A DNA stretch of 19,896 nucleotides from an uncultured Eubacteriales bacterium (GTDB lineage: Bacteria > Bacillota > Clostridia > TANB77 > CAG-508): NCBI GenBank assembly GCA_902766085.1, contig CACXCH010000058.1, positions 1-19,896 on the forward strand, given 5' to 3'. The position numbers and the translations under genes are program-made. Of this stretch, positions 7,645 to 15,221 are shown in pieces (position 1 is the stretch's first letter; each line of letters opens with the position of its first letter). The notes under the pieces are model-generated. The model made no database searches. It had not been told where the DNA came from and saw only the letters and a list, made by a program, of their open reading frames with translations.

Positions 7645-9555
7645 ATGTTTATTAATGCAATTGCAATAATACTAATACTAATCATTACAATTATTATCAT
7701 ACAGAGAAGAATAACTGACAAGAAAAAGAAAGAGGAAAATGATAATTCAAATGAAGTACAAGTTGATGACAAAACTTATACTCTAGATATGATGATAAAA
7801 TTTGTAAAAAGAAGACTTGATGAAATTACTAAAGTAAATCTTTATGATTTAGGATTATCTGAAGAAGAATTAAAAAGAAGAAAAGATAAAAAGTATGAAT
7901 TAAAAAAGGCATTAAAAGGTTGTACTTATGGAGATGTTAATGATAAAAAGTATGTAAAAGAGCTTATATATGATATTTTATCAAGAGAATATGGAGTTGA
8001 TGAAACTAATGTATCAAGAGCTATACCATTTGATATTCCATCACTTTTAACAGCTCAGGATAAATTTGATGTTTTAATTTATATGTATCAAAAAGATTAT
8101 GGATATAATGCACTAGGTGAGATTATTACCAAATATCACTTAAATGAATTAAAATATACAGCAGGAGAATCAAAACCATCGTATGTTATTACACCTGAGG
8201 AAATTAGTGCAATATATGATAAAGAAAATTTTCAGTTGACTTTTGAAGACAAACTAATGATTGTTGTTCAAAGAATTTATCAAATGTATAAAGGTTATAG
8301 TGCAATTGACGAAATAAGGGATCAAAATATTGATGGTGTATCTGGGGGTGTTTCAGGTTTACCAGAAAGTTTCTTAAGCCAAGTTGCACAAACAGATAGC
8401 AATGTACTTAACCAGGTTATGGACCACAAAGTTCCAAGATCTTGTGATAGTATATGGATAATGTTCCATGGTGTTTCTATACGTTTAGCATTTTTATCAT
8501 TTGGAAATGAATCTGAACTAAAAAGAGTTTGCCAGAATATTTACAAATATAATAACCCAGGGCAGTTGTCAGATTCAAATGGTTTTAAAGTTAATGAGAT
8601 GAAAGATGGATCTCGTGTTGTTGTTCTAAGACCATCAATGTCTGAATCATGGGCATTCTTCGTAAGAAAATTCGATGTTCAAAGAGCTACTCTAGAACAA
8701 CTATATGGTGGAAATGATGAGCTTATTGAATTACTAGGATACTTAGTAAAGGGTGCAAGAATTATATCAATCACTGGTGAGCAGGGCAGTGGTAAAACAA
8801 CTTTGCTTATGGCTATGATTGAAAACATATATGAAACAATGAATATTCGTGTACAGGAAATGGCATTCGAGCTTCATTTAAGGAAAATTTACCCAACAAG
8901 AAACATACTATCATTAAGAGAAACAGAAACAGTTTCTGGACAGGCAGGACTTGATGTTCAGAAAAAAACCGATGGTTCTGTTAATATCATCGGTGAGGTT
9001 GCAACTGATGAGGTTGCATCTTGGATGATTCAAGCAGCACAAGTTGCTTCAAAATTTACATTATTTACTCACCATGCTAAAACTTTTCCTGATTTAGTTT
9101 CAGCACTTCGTAACTCAATGTTAAGAACTGGAGTTTTCGCAAATGAAAAAGTAGCAGAAGAGCAGGTTGTTCAGGTACTTGATTTTGATATTCACTTAGT
9201 TAAAGATTTTAGAGGAAAAAGATATATTGAAAGAGTTACTGAATGTATCCCAGTACAGGAAGTAAATGATTATAATTTTGATCAAAGAAAAGAAAAAACA
9301 TTAGAAGGAAAATTTGAAAAATTCGCAGATAATGCAACAAGATATTTCACAAAGGAAACAAATAAGGAACTATATAAATATCAGAACATTATAGAATATC
9401 AAGATGGTAGGTACGTTCTAACAAATAAAATTTCAGATAGAAATCTTCAAGAAATGATTATCAATATGGATGATGCTGACTCGGCAAATTTTAGAAAATT
9501 TGTTGAAGAAAAATGGGGCGAAAAGCTAAATGAAAGAGGAGAAGTAATAAAATAG
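7645..9555 (+). CDS. TadA/CpaF-like secretion ATPase with N-terminal membrane anchor
   Basis: This is a type II/IV secretion ATPase of the VirB11/CpaF/TadA class, expected to power subunit export or pilus assembly at the inner face of the membrane. Walker A is GEQGSGKTT at 378-386. The Asp-box region is VQEMAFELHLRK, where CpaF has an IEDxxEL-type motif. The Walker B region is NIIGEVATDE with G450-E451. A His box TLFTHHAKT has H476 and H477. The 636-residue chain is longer than usual CpaF. It begins with a clear transmembrane helix (about 3-20) followed by a strongly basic/acidic stretch, which is unusual for this normally soluble family. It also has a C-terminal tail of about 90 residues. 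An AAAGGAG site precedes the ATG. The next gene's binding site overlaps this stop codon, suggesting coupled translation. Confidence 0.88.
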   Translation: MFINAIAIILILIITIIIIQRRITDKKKKEENDNSNEVQVDDKTYTLDMMIKFVKRRLDEITKVNLYDLGLSEEELKRRKDKKYELKKALKGCTYGDVNDKKYVKELIYDILSREYGVDETNVSRAIPFDIPSLLTAQDKFDVLIYMYQKDYGYNALGEIITKYHLNELKYTAGESKPSYVITPEEISAIYDKENFQLTFEDKLMIVVQRIYQMYKGYSAIDEIRDQNIDGVSGGVSGLPESFLSQVAQTDSNVLNQVMDHKVPRSCDSIWIMFHGVSIRLAFLSFGNESELKRVCQNIYKYNNPGQLSDSNGFKVNEMKDGSRVVVLRPSMSESWAFFVRKFDVQRATLEQLYGGNDELIELLGYLVKGARIISITGEQGSGKTTLLMAMIENIYETMNIRVQEMAFELHLRKIYPTRNILSLRETETVSGQAGLDVQKKTDGSVNIIGEVATDEVASWMIQAAQVASKFTLFTHHAKTFPDLVSALRNSMLRTGVFANEKVAEEQVVQVLDFDIHLVKDFRGKRYIERVTECIPVQEVNDYNFDQRKEKTLEGKFEKFADNATRYFTKETNKELYKYQNIIEYQDGRYVLTNKISDRNLQEMIINMDDADSANFRKFVEEKWGEKLNERGEVIK

Positions 9556-9571
9556 GAGGTAATAAACTTTT

Positions 9572-11656
9572 ATGAGCGACTTAAGTAATAACTTTATCTA
9601 CATATTTATTGGAATTGTGGCAATATTATTTGTCGCCGTAGTTGTTGCTTTTATAAGACTTAAGAAAAAAAGCCAAAATGCCGATGTAGTTAGAATTGAA
9701 AACCTCAGAAAGGGAACTGAGCAAAGAAATTTTTCATGGGACGTATTTTATCAAAAGCTTTATTTAAATTACTTAAAAACTCCAATATTAAAAATGTACT
9801 TGCTTAAAATAAGGAGAAGGCTTGAGATTAACAACATTGATGATGAATTCACAACAAGACTTCAATCAGCTAAAATTATAACTAAGGCTTTAGCAATAAT
9901 ATTACCTTTAACTATTGTAATTATAATTTTAACTCACACAAACATTTTATTGATGTTTATTATTTTAATTTTTGAATTATTTATGATAGACTCTTTTACA
10001 GATGCAATGGTAAATAAACTAGATGATGATTTATTATTGCAACAAGTTGATTTTTTTGCACAAATTAGACACTCATATCATGAGGTTAAAATGGTTGCAG
10101 AGGCTATTTATCAAACAGCTCAAGATAGTGAACATGTTGAAGTTTCAAGACAAGCCGAAGAAATATACAATATTTTAAATTCAGCGGATCCTGAAACTGC
10201 ATTAGAAAAATATTATGATGTTGCACCAAACAATTATTTAAAGGAATTTGCTGGAATCTCATATTTAACACAGGAATTTGGTGATAGAAAGGTTGATGAT
10301 GGCTCATCCTTATATTTAAAAAACCTTGAAAATATCAGTCAGGAAATGCAGCTTGAAATTTTAAAAAGAGATAAATTAAATTATGTTTTTCAAAGTTTAT
10401 CTTTAATTGCAATTGCACCTACAATTTTACTTGAGCCATTAAAAAGATGGGCTGTTAGTAATTTCTCTTTTACAAAAGCATTTTACAATGGAAGCAAAGG
10501 ATTATTTGTTCAAATTTTAGTTATGATTGCAACAATAATTTGTTATGGTTTAATCAGAAAATTAAAAGACAATGGCTCAACAAAAATTGTTCAAAACTCT
10601 CAAAACCCTTGGCAGGAGAAATTATATAATAAGGTTAAAATCTTAAGGGACCTAGTTATTTTACTAATGCCTGCAAGGAATACTAAAGATAGGAGAAAAC
10701 TAGAAAGAACACTAAAAGATGCAGGTTCACATCAAAAAGTTAGATGGGTATATGTAAATAAAATTCTGCTATGCATTGTTGTTTTTATCGTTTCGATTAT
10801 AGTCTTTTCGGTATTACATATTGTGGAAATTAATTACATTTATACAGAGCCTACCACCACATATAACTTAATTGGTGATATGGGGGCAAAAGAAGAAGAA
10901 AGAGCCAAAGAAAGAACCGAGAGGCAAAATGTTATTCTTAATGAACTTAGAGGGAAAAATCCGACTTTGGAACAAATAGAGTCTACAATGAAAAGAAACA
11001 AGGTATATGATGGTTTTTCTGATTCAGAAATTGAAAGTGAAGCTGAAACAATACAGGAAAAATTAAGTACAATAAATAAAGAATATTTAAAATGGTTTGA
11101 AGTTTTACTTGCTATTATGTTTGCAATGGTAGGATATTATGCTCCAAATATGTTACTTGCTTTTCAAAAGAAAATGCGTGTACTTGAAATGGAAGATGAG
11201 GTTATGTCATATCAAACTATCATTATGATGCTTATGAGAATTGAAAGAGTTGACGTTGAAATGATACTTGAATGGCTTGAAAGATATGCGGATATTTTTA
11301 AAGAGCAAATTGGAAAGTGCTTAAACAACTATGAAAGTGGAGCTTGGGAAGCATTGGAAGAAATGAAACAAGAAGTAACTTATGAACCATTTATACGTAT
11401 AATTGAAAGTTTACAAACATCAGTTGAAAAGGTACCTATTAGAGAGGCTTTCGAAGAGCTTGATTCTGATAAGGATTACTATAAAGATAAAAGAAAAGAA
11501 ACAAATGATAGACTTATTACTAGAAAATCAATGCTTGGTAGAGTGTTTGGATTTGCGCCAATGATTATTACCTTTGTGGGATATCTAATAATACCATTAG
11601 TTGTAATAGGATTAACATCAATGGTATCATCAATGAGTGCAATGTCTTCTATGTAA
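9572..11656 (+). CDS. Fused TadB/TadC-like inner-membrane platform protein
   Basis: The 694-residue polytopic protein looks like two T2SSF/TadB-TadC-type halves in one chain. The first half has an N-terminal helix (about 8-28), a hydrophobic pair at about 105-140, a cytoplasmic T2SSF-like segment (about 150-265), and helices near 273-290 and 310-328. The second half has a helix at about 396-420, a charged Glu/Arg-rich outer segment, and a helix at about 510-535. A cytoplasmic segment (about 540-655) with EMEDEVMSYQTIIMMLMRIE is typical of the family, and a last helix lies at about 664-685. The tail is Ser/Met-rich. It would form the membrane platform for the ATPase encoded just upstream. Its AGGAGGT (9554-9560) begins inside the upstream stop codon, so the two are translationally linked. 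In classical Tad loci TadB and TadC are separate genes. Confidence 0.82.
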   Translation: MSDLSNNFIYIFIGIVAILFVAVVVAFIRLKKKSQNADVVRIENLRKGTEQRNFSWDVFYQKLYLNYLKTPILKMYLLKIRRRLEINNIDDEFTTRLQSAKIITKALAIILPLTIVIIILTHTNILLMFIILIFELFMIDSFTDAMVNKLDDDLLLQQVDFFAQIRHSYHEVKMVAEAIYQTAQDSEHVEVSRQAEEIYNILNSADPETALEKYYDVAPNNYLKEFAGISYLTQEFGDRKVDDGSSLYLKNLENISQEMQLEILKRDKLNYVFQSLSLIAIAPTILLEPLKRWAVSNFSFTKAFYNGSKGLFVQILVMIATIICYGLIRKLKDNGSTKIVQNSQNPWQEKLYNKVKILRDLVILLMPARNTKDRRKLERTLKDAGSHQKVRWVYVNKILLCIVVFIVSIIVFSVLHIVEINYIYTEPTTTYNLIGDMGAKEEERAKERTERQNVILNELRGKNPTLEQIESTMKRNKVYDGFSDSEIESEAETIQEKLSTINKEYLKWFEVLLAIMFAMVGYYAPNMLLAFQKKMRVLEMEDEVMSYQTIIMMLMRIERVDVEMILEWLERYADIFKEQIGKCLNNYESGAWEALEEMKQEVTYEPFIRIIESLQTSVEKVPIREAFEELDSDKDYYKDKRKETNDRLITRKSMLGRVFGFAPMIITFVGYLIIPLVVIGLTSMVSSMSAMSSM

Positions 11657-11671
11657 AGAAAGGAAATCAAT

Positions 11672-12263
11672 ATGGAAAATGCAAGTTATGCTCTTAGAAT
11701 TGCCGGGGGCATTTTAATTGCTATCTTGGTATTAAGTTTACTGGTATTTGGATATTCGAAACTATCAGACTATCAAAAGCAAGAAGATATTTCAAAGAAA
11801 GATAAACAAACTGCAGAGTTTAATAAAGAATTTGAATCATACAATAAAAGGGTTGTAACAGGGTATGAGCTTGTATCTTTATCTAATTATATAGAAGATA
11901 TGAATACAAGATATGCATCAGAAGAAGGCTATACAAAAATTACTGCTACAATAACAATGAAAACGGGTGCGCATTTGCAAGGAATTGATGATAATGGAAA
12001 TACTATATCTTATGGAAAATATATTTCTTCATCTCCAAGATATTCGTATGACTTATGTACATATACAGATGATATTTTTAGAAAATTTTCAAATAAGGCT
12101 GATCGGAAGTGTGTATAGCCAGCTTTCATCGAAAAATGAAAACTTTAAGAAAAAACTTTTAAGTGTTCAAAAAGCTTTTAAGGAATTATATTTTCAATGC
12201 AATGGTACAACTTATGATAAAAATAATGGTAGGGTTTGTAAAATGGAATTCGAACAAATCTAA
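11672..12263 (+). pseudogene. MENA-type pilin-like protein 1, frameshifted
   Basis: It begins MENASYALRIAGG and runs directly into one hydrophobic helix (about 7-27), with no leader peptide. A pattern N51-x-x-F54-x-x-Y57, then VVTGYELVSLSNYIED, is shared with the later subunits. The first frame stops at 12116-12118 (148 residues). The rest continues in the next frame to 12263 with FKELYFQCNGTTYDK and GRVCKMEFE, which looks like the natural C-terminus because the single-helix protein at 13063 ends in the same way. The total of 592 bases equals 197 codons plus one extra base. Removing one base near 12102-12106 (GATCGGAAG) joins the frames into about 196 residues. This may be a real mutation, a sequence error or, less likely, recoding. 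AAAGGA precedes the ATG, 15 bases after the platform gene. Confidence 0.7.
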
Positions 12264-12316
12264 AAAACTAATTTACAAAAAAATAAAAATATAAATATAG
12301 AATAGGACAGATGCTT

Positions 12317-12958
12317 ATGGAAAATATATCAAGAGCACTGATTATTGCGGGGGAAGTTTTAATTGCTGTTGCAGTTTTATCAATTTTTGCCCTAGTAATT
12401 ACAAAATTTGGGAGTTTTTCATCAGATATTCACAGTGAAATGAGTGATACTCAAATAGGTGCCTACAATCAAAATTTCTATAAAATGGATGGAAGAATTA
12501 ATATAACATCTCAAGAAATTGCAACAATAATAAATTTTGCTAAAGAGCAAAATGACGAGCGTGAGATATCTTACAACAACCCTGATAATTCACCATATTA
12601 TATAGATGTAATCATTGACAATAATTCTTTTTTTAGTAAATATAATAATGAGGCATCATATAATGACAAAGAATTATTTAAACAAAAAGTTAATGAATTC
12701 TTGAGTGCAAATAACTTTGATTATTACTCATGTAATGCTACAGCTACTGTACAAAGTGGTACAATTGATTATGAAAAGAAATGTAAAATTTTAGTAAAAA
12801 GTACAAGCGGTGACATAAATGTAAGCAATGTAACTGGACTAGTAAATTCAATAAAATTTTCTAAAGTTTCACTTTCAAAAAACTGGGGATCAAGCAATAA
12901 AACAATAAATTATAATGTGGGAAATAAAGATTATTTTGAAATAACTACGAGTCAATAA
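12317..12958 (+). CDS. MENA-type pilin-like protein 2
   Basis: This small single-helix protein of 213 residues starts MENISRALIIAGEVLIAV, with the hydrophobic helix at about 7-30 and no leader. A helix pattern follows with N51-x-x-F54-x-x-M57, then GRINITSQEIATIINFA at 60-75, aligned position for position with the first and third MENA proteins. The rest is an Asn/Ser/Tyr-rich, probably beta-rich outer domain with two cysteines (SCNATAT and KKCK) that could pair. I chose the ATG at 12317 because AGGA (12304-12307) lies nine bases upstream and the MEN signature then matches the paralogues; the ATG at 12311 is too close. Function is not known. I infer a subunit or minor tip protein of the cluster's machine. 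Confidence 0.72.
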   Translation: MENISRALIIAGEVLIAVAVLSIFALVITKFGSFSSDIHSEMSDTQIGAYNQNFYKMDGRINITSQEIATIINFAKEQNDEREISYNNPDNSPYYIDVIIDNNSFFSKYNNEASYNDKELFKQKVNEFLSANNFDYYSCNATATVQSGTIDYEKKCKILVKSTSGDINVSNVTGLVNSIKFSKVSLSKNWGSSNKTINYNVGNKDYFEITTSQ

Positions 12959-13062
12959 TAAAAATTATTATTAAAACGCAATTATGGATTAAAAAAATAT
13001 TTTATTACAAATAAAAATAATTTAATGAAGAATAATATATAAACAGGAAAGGAATGCAATGG

Positions 13063-13521
13063 ATGAAAAAAATTGTTGTAATTTTTGTAATAATTATTGC
13101 AATTTTAGGATCAATATGCTATATTTACAGTCAGAAAAAGATAACAGAAAACAAGAAAATAGCGAATTATGACAAATATAAAACAATGCTTAATAAAGAG
13201 TTCGCAGGTACTGATGTTGCATCGCTAATAAATGAATCAATTGACAAAAATAAATCAAACAATGTAGAGGATAACAATGGATTATACATTGATAATAACG
13301 AGAATACTTTTATAATTGAGATTAAATTTTTGGATGCTGATTCATTAATAAGAGGTGAAAAAATTTACTTAAATGGTGTACAGAGATTTGTTGATTTATA
13401 TGGCACAGCAAAATTTAAGTGTACTAAAGTAGAATTTCATAAAAAAACGCATGAAATAAAATATTTATGCTTTGAAGAAGAAAAAGACAATCAAGAGAAT
13501 ACAGAAGCAACAAGTTACTAA
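13063..13521 (+). CDS. Single-helix membrane protein of the pilus-like cluster
   Basis: The 152-residue protein starts MKKIVVIFVIIIAILG, a conventional N-terminal membrane anchor (about 4-22) without the MENA signature. GTDVASLINESIDKN (49-63) resembles the helix that follows the stalk in the MENA proteins. The domain ends FKCTKVEFHKKTHEIKYLCF (118-137), close to the C-terminus of pilin-like protein 1. I therefore infer a common fold with the pilin-like proteins despite the different N-terminus. A charged tail follows. I chose the ATG at 13063 because AAAGGA (13048-13053) is nine bases upstream; the in-frame ATG at 13054 overlaps it. No enzymatic motif is visible and the function is unknown; a minor subunit or periplasm-side assembly factor is possible. 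Confidence 0.7.
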   Translation: MKKIVVIFVIIIAILGSICYIYSQKKITENKKIANYDKYKTMLNKEFAGTDVASLINESIDKNKSNNVEDNNGLYIDNNENTFIIEIKFLDADSLIRGEKIYLNGVQRFVDLYGTAKFKCTKVEFHKKTHEIKYLCFEEEKDNQENTEATSY

Positions 13522-13637
13522 CTATAAATAAAAAACAGATGATGAAGTTATCAAGAAAAACACAAATGAAATTAGCAAAAACTTAAGAGTAAATATTTAT
13601 GTTTTAAAATTGATAATTTCTTAGATTATTTAAGTTG

Positions 13638-13662
13638 ATTTTAAATTTTTAAAATTTAAAAT
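13638..13662 (+). repeat. AT-only inverted repeat before the third MENA gene
   Basis: ATTTTAAA (13638-13645) and TTTAAAAT (13655-13662) face each other across nine bases in the 173-base gap before the third MENA gene. It contains no G or C, so it would be weak as a hairpin. It may mark a regulatory or processing site, or simply reflect base composition. Confidence 0.25.
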
Positions 13663-13694
13663 ATAAATATTAAAAAACAAGGAGGAAAGAAAAA

Positions 13695-14204
13695 ATGGAG
13701 AATGCATCAAAAGCGTTAATTATTGCAGGATCAATATTAGTTTCAATTATGATTATAGGATTAGGAGTACTTGTTTACCAAAGAGCAAGTGGTGTAACAA
13801 GCAGTGCTGATTTTACTGATACAAAAGCACAAGCTCAAAATGGAAAATTTGAAGATTATTGTGGAAAAAATGTAACAGCAGCAGAGGTAAAAACACTTTT
13901 AACGACAATTCGCTCAAACAATATTACAAGTGGTACATCAGACGAAGCCAAAACAGTTTATGTTGTTTATAATAATACTATTTATGGCGGTGGAAAGGAA
14001 GACTTAACGAAACTACAAAGTAGTATACAAACAGGAAGAACTTATGTCGTAGAACCAGCAAATGGTAAAGCTTTATCAAATAGTGATGACGCTACAAAAG
14101 ATCCTTCTAATGCGAATGAAGCTGCTTATTATGCAACAGGATATATTAGAATTATTAAAATTACACAAAACAACACATCATCATCTTCATCATCTGGAAC
14201 GTAA
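13695..14204 (+). CDS. MENA-type pilin-like protein 3, candidate major subunit
   Basis: The 169-residue protein starts MENASKALIIAGSILVSIMI with the helix at about 7-28 and no leader. The shared pattern is N49-x-x-F52-x-x-Y55, then GKNVTAAEVKTLLTTIRSN (57-75). A compact Thr/Tyr-rich domain follows (VYVVYNNTIYGGG, GRTYVVEPANG, YYATGYIRIIKI), and the chain ends in a Ser/Thr-rich tail (TSSSSSSGT). The ribosome binding site AAGGAGG is a perfect match, the strongest in the cluster. With the small size, this suggests the most highly made subunit (inference). The start follows a 173-base gap in which I see no convincing promoter. Homology to the other MENA proteins is visible by eye. Assignment as a pilin rests on context and architecture rather than a known family motif. 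Confidence 0.75.
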   Translation: MENASKALIIAGSILVSIMIIGLGVLVYQRASGVTSSADFTDTKAQAQNGKFEDYCGKNVTAAEVKTLLTTIRSNNITSGTSDEAKTVYVVYNNTIYGGGKEDLTKLQSSIQTGRTYVVEPANGKALSNSDDATKDPSNANEAAYYATGYIRIIKITQNNTSSSSSSGT

Positions 14205-14247
14205 ACTAATAAGTAAATAAAACTAATAACTAAAAAAGGAGCTTTAT

Positions 14248-15114
14248 ATGGAAAATGCCGCAACAGCTTTAAAGATGGCAGCTTCAATGTTAATATTTGT
14301 AGTAGCATTATCTTTAGCTATGTTTTCCTTAACTAGAGCAAAGCAAACATCTGCAGCTGTAATGGCTGCAGAATCTGTAAATTCTTATTATGATATAGAA
14401 CTTGATGAAATAACATCTGTTAGGGAAGTGGGAATTGAAACAGTTATACCTAATTTATATTCTTATTATAAAAGCCGTAGTACTATTTTGTTTTATACAG
14501 GAAAATGGAACTCTTCAACAAATGACTTTGAAGAGGATATTAAACCAATATGCCTATATTATACAGAAGCGCTAAAAAATGAAAATAAGACTGATAGCCC
14601 TATTGATAAATCCATACTAACAATTACGGAAAACACAGATGCTTCAGAGGTGTTAAACCCTAATACTGTGAATAGGGAGATCTATGGACTTGACATAGAT
14701 GATGAGAGAGCTAGGCAAGAGCCTTGGATATACAATGATAATCCAAAACTATTTATTGACGCTTTAGTACAAGGAATAGAAACTCCCCAATACACGTGGT
14801 CTAGAATATCCAAAACAGGTTCTGCTTTAACAGGAAAAAATGATTATATTTACAACGAAAGTGCATTAGTTAGCGGAAGAAGTTCTATAAGTAACATAAG
14901 AATTAAGTTTTATTATCAAAGTAAACTTAACAACAAATCTTTGAACAATGCTTCAAAAGCTAGATTTATTGAGAGAATTGGAAAGTATAATTATACAACA
15001 GTGGGCTCAAATGCATCTGATTCGAAAACTACGTTAAGCAACGGAGAAAGCGTTGATAACAAAAATGGTGTTCAAAAAACTGTTATCCAATATATTTATA
15101 TTGGTGACAAATAA
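14248..15114 (+). CDS. MENA-type pilin-like protein 4, large outer domain
   Basis: At 288 residues this is the longest of the set. It starts MENAATALKMAASMLIFVVA, keeps E2, N3 and the A-L pair at 7-8, and has the hydrophobic helix at about 7-28. After the helix come AAESVNSYYDIELDEITSV and a large mixed domain that is Tyr/Asn/Ser-rich, with RFIERIGKYNYT near 241-252 and a final VIQYIYIGDK strand. There is no leader, no sorting (LPXTG) motif and no repeat. AAAGGAG lies eight bases before the ATG. The larger domain suggests a minor, possibly tip or adhesive, subunit, by analogy with large minor pilins (inference only). A 107-base gap with a promoter separates it from the next gene. Confidence 0.72.
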   Translation: MENAATALKMAASMLIFVVALSLAMFSLTRAKQTSAAVMAAESVNSYYDIELDEITSVREVGIETVIPNLYSYYKSRSTILFYTGKWNSSTNDFEEDIKPICLYYTEALKNENKTDSPIDKSILTITENTDASEVLNPNTVNREIYGLDIDDERARQEPWIYNDNPKLFIDALVQGIETPQYTWSRISKTGSALTGKNDYIYNESALVSGRSSISNIRIKFYYQSKLNNKSLNNASKARFIERIGKYNYTTVGSNASDSKTTLSNGESVDNKNGVQKTVIQYIYIGDK

Positions 15115-15156
15115 TTAACTAACATACAGGATAAAGCTAAAATTTGCTAAAAACTA

Positions 15157-15185
15157 TTGGTTTTTTCGAAAAAGTATGCTACAAT
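15157..15185 (+). promoter_or_regulatory. Extended -10 promoter for the last gene of the cluster
   Basis: TTGGTT (15157-15162) and TACAAT (15180-15185) are 17 bases apart, and TG at 15177-15178 makes an extended -10 (TGCTACAAT). It lies in the 107-base gap before the gene at 15222, so that gene can be transcribed apart from the operon. Confidence 0.6.
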
Positions 15186-15221
15186 ATATATATTAAATGT
15201 TGGAAATAGGAGGAAATATTA

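Noticed and set aside
10104..10307. Antisense open frame inside the platform gene, with similar ones across pheT, the CpaB-like gene and the ATPase.
   Set aside because: All are shadows of real + strand genes, with unlikely composition and no binding sites.
12101..12110. GATCGGAAG at the frameshift resembles the start of a common sequencing adapter.
   Set aside because: Only nine bases agree and the following bases (TGTGTATAGCC) do not continue the adapter. The coding frame resumes directly, so a chance match is more likely.
12098..12125. Programmed ribosomal frameshifting to make full-length pilin-like protein 1.
   Set aside because: I see no slippery heptamer and no evident stimulatory stem. 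A one-base mutation or error explains the same data, as in spoIVB.
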